Below are positions 59,905-64,000 of a DNA stretch of 64,000 bases, piece by piece. The translations under genes were made by a program, and so were the position numbers. Every line of letters begins with the position of its first letter. Within the stretch, counting starts at the first letter, position 1. Below the pieces are notes generated by a model. That model had not been told where the DNA came from and ran no database searches. It was given only the letters and a program-made list of their open reading frames with translations. The stretch is taken from positions 8,804,001-8,868,000 of the forward strand of contig CM082594.2 in NCBI GenBank assembly GCA_040954595.2. Reading direction: 5' to 3'. The DNA is from Balanoglossus misakiensis (taxonomy: Eukaryota; Hemichordata).

Positions 59905-60010
59905 ATATTAAGTCTCCGCGTCCGACGACGTCGTCAAGCTATTTTGTCTGCGAGCATCACCGCGCGGCGCGGTACAACCGCATGAAAATTTACCGCGGTT
60001 CTACAAGGTG
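59905..60010. promoter_or_regulatory. CpG-dense patch, possible promoter
   Basis: A short region of clustered CpG (CTCCGCGTCCGACGACGTCG, CACCGCGCGGCGCGG, TTACCGCGG) in otherwise AT-rich DNA. It could be an unmethylated promoter, possibly an alternative ZEB start. Confidence 0.3.
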
Positions 60011-63000
60011 AAACGATGGAAGTCAAGCGGGCTGACTGTGGGAGTCTGCAAGTCGAGACTAACTGGCAACACGCTGAACTTTTAATTTTCCTCACGTCTG
60101 CTCGGAACCCATTGCTATTACCGTAATATGAAACTTATGATAAACATATCATTGTAGATATGAACTTCATTACACAGTAAAGTGCCTTGTTTGGCCTGCT
60201 TGATTCCCACACTTTTCCCATCTAAAAATAACATATTTTTGCCCTTTCAAACAATATCTCCACAAAATTTATATTTAAAGCCAGAGGTCAAAATAACAGG
60301 TTGTCTATTCATCTTTTATCATTTCTTCATACAAAAAGAATAATTTTCTGAAAAAGTCACCAAAAACTACATTTCTGATCAATACGATTAATCAAACTTG
60401 TTAATCAAGAATTTCAAACATGAACGACTTCTGATTTCTGTAAATTACAGAACTCATTAAGTTCTCACTGAAAAAATAAATAATAAAACACTTACAATGG
60501 GCCACAGGGTAGCAAAATTTTTTGATTGATAGCTCAAGATAGTTTAAGATTGCGAACAATGAAAGAACACTTGGGGTTTGGCTTGAGGACGTCATAAGGT
60601 TTGTAGAGGCCAGGGGGAAACTGCACCAAACTTTTTTGCCTGGCCGCCCCCATAGCACCAGACACAAACTTTGCCTCAGTGTATGAAAACAAGAGTAAAC
60701 TTCACCACCCTAACATTTGGACATTCAGCTTTGTAATTATTTGTGATCCGCAAAGTCTATTATTAACCGTCGACCAGCGCCCAGTGTCCATACTCTACCA
60801 GGGAAGGTAACCCAATGTAATGAATTGATACAATGTATCAAATTACAAACTCATCAACCCAATGCCGTTGATGATGTTTCCAGATGTAGCGTCTCCGCCA
60901 CCACGCAGACCGAGCTACCTTTGGTGACCTGTTCCTCTCACCCCAGGATGAGTCAGAGCCGTGCTGGGAACTGATTTGTACCGCTCGCCCCGTTCAGGTG
61001 GCCCGGATCAAAGGATCACATCTTCTCATGTTGCATTTTGCTTAAATTTAATGCCACCCTTATGAAAGTCATAAAACCGCAATGCAGAGTATCGCATCTC
61101 CACCAAGAAAAGAACAAAGCGTGGAAAATTAAAATAATATCAGTTTCCTTAAATCTGCTCATCTGGAGTCTCAAAACTTCAATAATCACAACATTTGGTG
61201 GACCTCCCTTTACCAAAAAAGTTAACACAAAAAAACTGTTTTTATTGAAACTCAAACAATTGTCAAACACTTTGCAGTGACTAAAATTGTCCTCTTCAAA
61301 GAAATATAAAACACACTTTGATGCATCAGACTAGTAGAAGTATCTTAGAAGTCAACACCTTTTCTTCTAACGAGTTCAGTTGAGGAAATAATTCCTGTCG
61401 AGTGATAGCAATCTGTTTAGCCCTGTATGATCAAATATTTTCATAAACATACTGAACAAGAAGTCAGGTGGAAAAATTGTTGATCATAACCCAACTGGCC
61501 GTTTATTAAATCACAACAGGTTTTCTCTGACCTCTGATTGCTGACAGCTCTGCTCAAGATATAACCTGAGATTGTCATCTTTCATTCGTTTCCTCTTCGT
61601 CTTCGCCACTCTGTCTCTCATTTCCGTCTTGTTTACTCTTCCACGTGCCCTTTTGTGAGATCGTTAAAATCTTCAAAGTTTCGTATATCACTTCTATTAA
61701 AAGTTTTCATGACTTCGCTTTCTTTATGACTCACAGGGTCAAAATACACCACTGACACAATCCGCATGACACTCCCCGATTGCGGCCGGCGATGGATGTG
61801 CTAACCGAATATCAATTTAATTATTCATTCTTACGAAACACCTCGAAATAAAGGGGAGGGGAAAATCGTCCGGAAATGAGAGTATGACCAAAGTACCTTC
61901 TGACTGGCGTGACTGGGGCTTTTGTATGTAAATATGAATTGAATCAATGACTGAGTTGCAGACAGCTGTCATGGAAAAACAAACTGATCCTCCCCGGCAC
62001 ACCGAGATGCAAGGCACTGCATTGCCATTCCTCTGACAGGAGTGTTATTTCAAACGTTGTTTACTCTGATCCGATTGAAGGTGATTTTCGGTGTGGATTT
62101 ACTTTGTATTAAGTTGTCGCACCCCCCTGCAAGGAGCTACTCAGCCCTACCTAATAGGCGACACTCAATTCTTCAATTTACTCCCTGATTGCAAGTAAAT
62201 GTACTGAAATATATAATGCAGATAGCAAAACAAATGAAACAAAAAAAAGGCCAAAATTCAGGCACACAAAATAAATCAATTAAGAAAATGTCATATCCTG
62301 TAGATCACATTCTCTGCTGAGAAGGTGTTGGTTTTCACATGCGTCATCTACACTATAGCTGTTTTTCTTGCAAAGCGCTTGAATCAAGGCTGAGGGGAAA
62401 AATTCCCGGCATATCTGCCACGATAGCATCTGAATTATGCCAGTGGTATGCCAAGCATCAGCTGTCCATAGGTAAAAGGTACTAACCGATATTAAAACAA
62501 GGAACCTGGCAGGGGGCTTTCAAACAAAAAAGAAACTGTTAATAAACCTGTCAACATGGGGGCAAGGTTTCACACATGATTTTTTTCTGCTGAAGTGGAA
62601 AAAAAAACTTTCAAACATAATTTGATCAAGGGATTTACCCCTTTCCCCAAGCACCATGTTTAATAATTAGTACATATACACCCACAAAAGTTAAAACAAA
62701 CAAGTTTTTTTAGGATCAGCCAACTCAGAAGTTTTCTGGGCTTGCCTACTCAACTATCTGTGCAGTTTACATTTTATTTAAAATATCAGAAAGAGTTAAT
62801 CAGAGATAATGTGTACATGCCAATATAGACTTTGTAATCATTTAGCACATAAACCAGAGCCCAAGGTAAACATACAGACAATAGAAACTGTTAGCACAAA
62901 GTCCTGAATTTGCTGCCAGTATTTTTTGAATTGTTGGGGGATAGTGGCAGCACCTAGGAGGGGATGTTTATGGTTTATCTCTGGTTAGATACTTGCAGGA

Positions 63001-64000
63001 GATTATAAACTGAAGATCCCTGCGGCAGGCCCCAGCAAACGCCACTTTCAGGTAGTCTACTGACGTACTTTATTTTTACTGTTCCGCTAGGTATAATGTT
63101 ACGTGGCTTGAGAACAAGCGCTCTGAAAACACCAATTTAATGGCCGTGAAAAGATCTGGGATAAAAATAAATCGTGTGATAGTCTGCAAGGCTCCAGTAT
63201 GCGATACTTTACATTACAGCTTGTGGATCTGGAGTCAAAACAGAAACACTGTGAACTATCAGGTATATAGAGAGCTCACCTCTTCACACTACAATCTGGA
63301 GTAGATGAAGACCAAATATTGAAGAAAAGTGAGCGATAAACACATAAAAAAATGTCTATCAGGTGATGCAATTAAGTAAATCCAGTGTGTTAAATTACCA
63401 ACTGTATTATTTACATATAACACCTGCTGGGCTTATTAAACAATACTTCTGGCATCTGGAAGGCCGATGGCCATTCCTTCAATCATCACTGCTCCCAACA
63501 ATTGTGTCAAGTTTGGGACTAGAAATAACCATTTCATTATCCAATTCGTTGCGAAATTGGACAAGTTGGGAAATTGGAATCTAGGGGTAAAGTCTGGAAT
63601 TGTTTGGGTATTAGTTGAGATCAACTGAAGGGTTTTATTGGAAGACGGGCTTACAAGGAAGGGGAGTACATTTCAGAAACTGGACTGCATGTTAGAGCAA
63701 TATGTGCGAGCTCATAGGCGCTCTATCTATTCAGAACACTACTTAGCATATACCTTCTTCCATTGTGGAAAAGAACAAAAATAGAGTGTTTTACATATCA
63801 CTTTCCCTTTCATCCCTCCCCCACCATCAGTTATCAGACATAAAAAAATAAGGAAGGATTAAAAAGTTTGTGGTGTCTTGAGAATTTCCAATATTTTTAC
63901 TTTTTTGGAGACAGGAATTTAAAACACTCTCTCCGCGGTAAATATAACATAAAGGGCATTGGAGAAAAGGTGATTACACGTAACACACACACATGAGGGG

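Larger units (their letters stand above)
57193..64000 (-). other. ZEB first intron / 5' flank
   Basis: No recognisable coding exon. It includes an open stretch at 57766-57940 with compatible splice sites, an enhancer-like cluster (59040-59320) and a CpG-dense patch (59905-60010). The vertebrate-type first exon motif (basic CKRRKQ-like) was looked for on the - strand and not found, so exon 1 is either beyond 64000 or too diverged to see. Confidence 0.6.

Noticed and set aside
1-64000. CRISPR arrays, bacterial operons, rRNA or viral genes
   Set aside because: No regularly spaced repeats, no closely packed long ORFs, no rRNA-like blocks and no recognisable viral or retroelement protein were seen.

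Overview
The window is nuclear DNA of an invertebrate animal. Genes are split into many short exons with GT-AG introns, introns and spacers are AT-rich, and simple repeats are frequent. Three conserved protein-coding genes can be assembled exon by exon: a SPMIP4 (C7orf31-like) sperm-axoneme gene on the + strand, and TBC1D5 and ZEB (ZEB1/ZEB2/zfh-1 family) on the - strand. The ZEB protein keeps a zinc finger that vertebrate ZEB proteins lack. CpG is retained in some domains and depleted in others, as in the mosaically methylated genomes of many invertebrates. An invertebrate deuterostome (hemichordate or cephalochordate) is my best guess. A lophotrochozoan cannot be excluded.

Layout. 1-9500: CpG-rich intergenic DNA with no gene I can support, some imperfect tandem duplications and possible transposon remnants. 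9501-31163: SPMIP4, nine coding exons encoding 794 residues, with an RFX X-box 159 bp before the ATG, a 12-kb first intron, and an extra in-frame exon in intron 2. 31164-33726: spacer between convergent genes. 33727-46560: TBC1D5, fifteen coding exons encoding 803 residues, at least one 5'UTR exon, and a first exon/promoter near 46.5 kb holding a perfect CLEAR element. 46800-57192: ZEB, four coding exons encoding 1072 residues without the extreme N terminus, and a 3'UTR of about 3.3 kb with two perfect 8-mer sites for the miR-8/miR-200 family. 57193-64000: ZEB first intron or 5' flank, with enhancer-like motif clusters and a CpG-dense patch; the first coding exon was not identified.

The three genes do not form one pathway. 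SPMIP4 is a ciliary/sperm structural gene, TBC1D5 a Rab7 GAP of the retromer and autophagy system, and ZEB a repressor that controls epithelial-mesenchymal and neural fates. In each case the cis-elements fit the known biology: X-box for the ciliary gene, CLEAR for the endolysosomal gene, miR-200-family sites for ZEB. I found no operon, CRISPR array, rRNA or convincing tRNA. All motif, splice and homology calls were made by eye.
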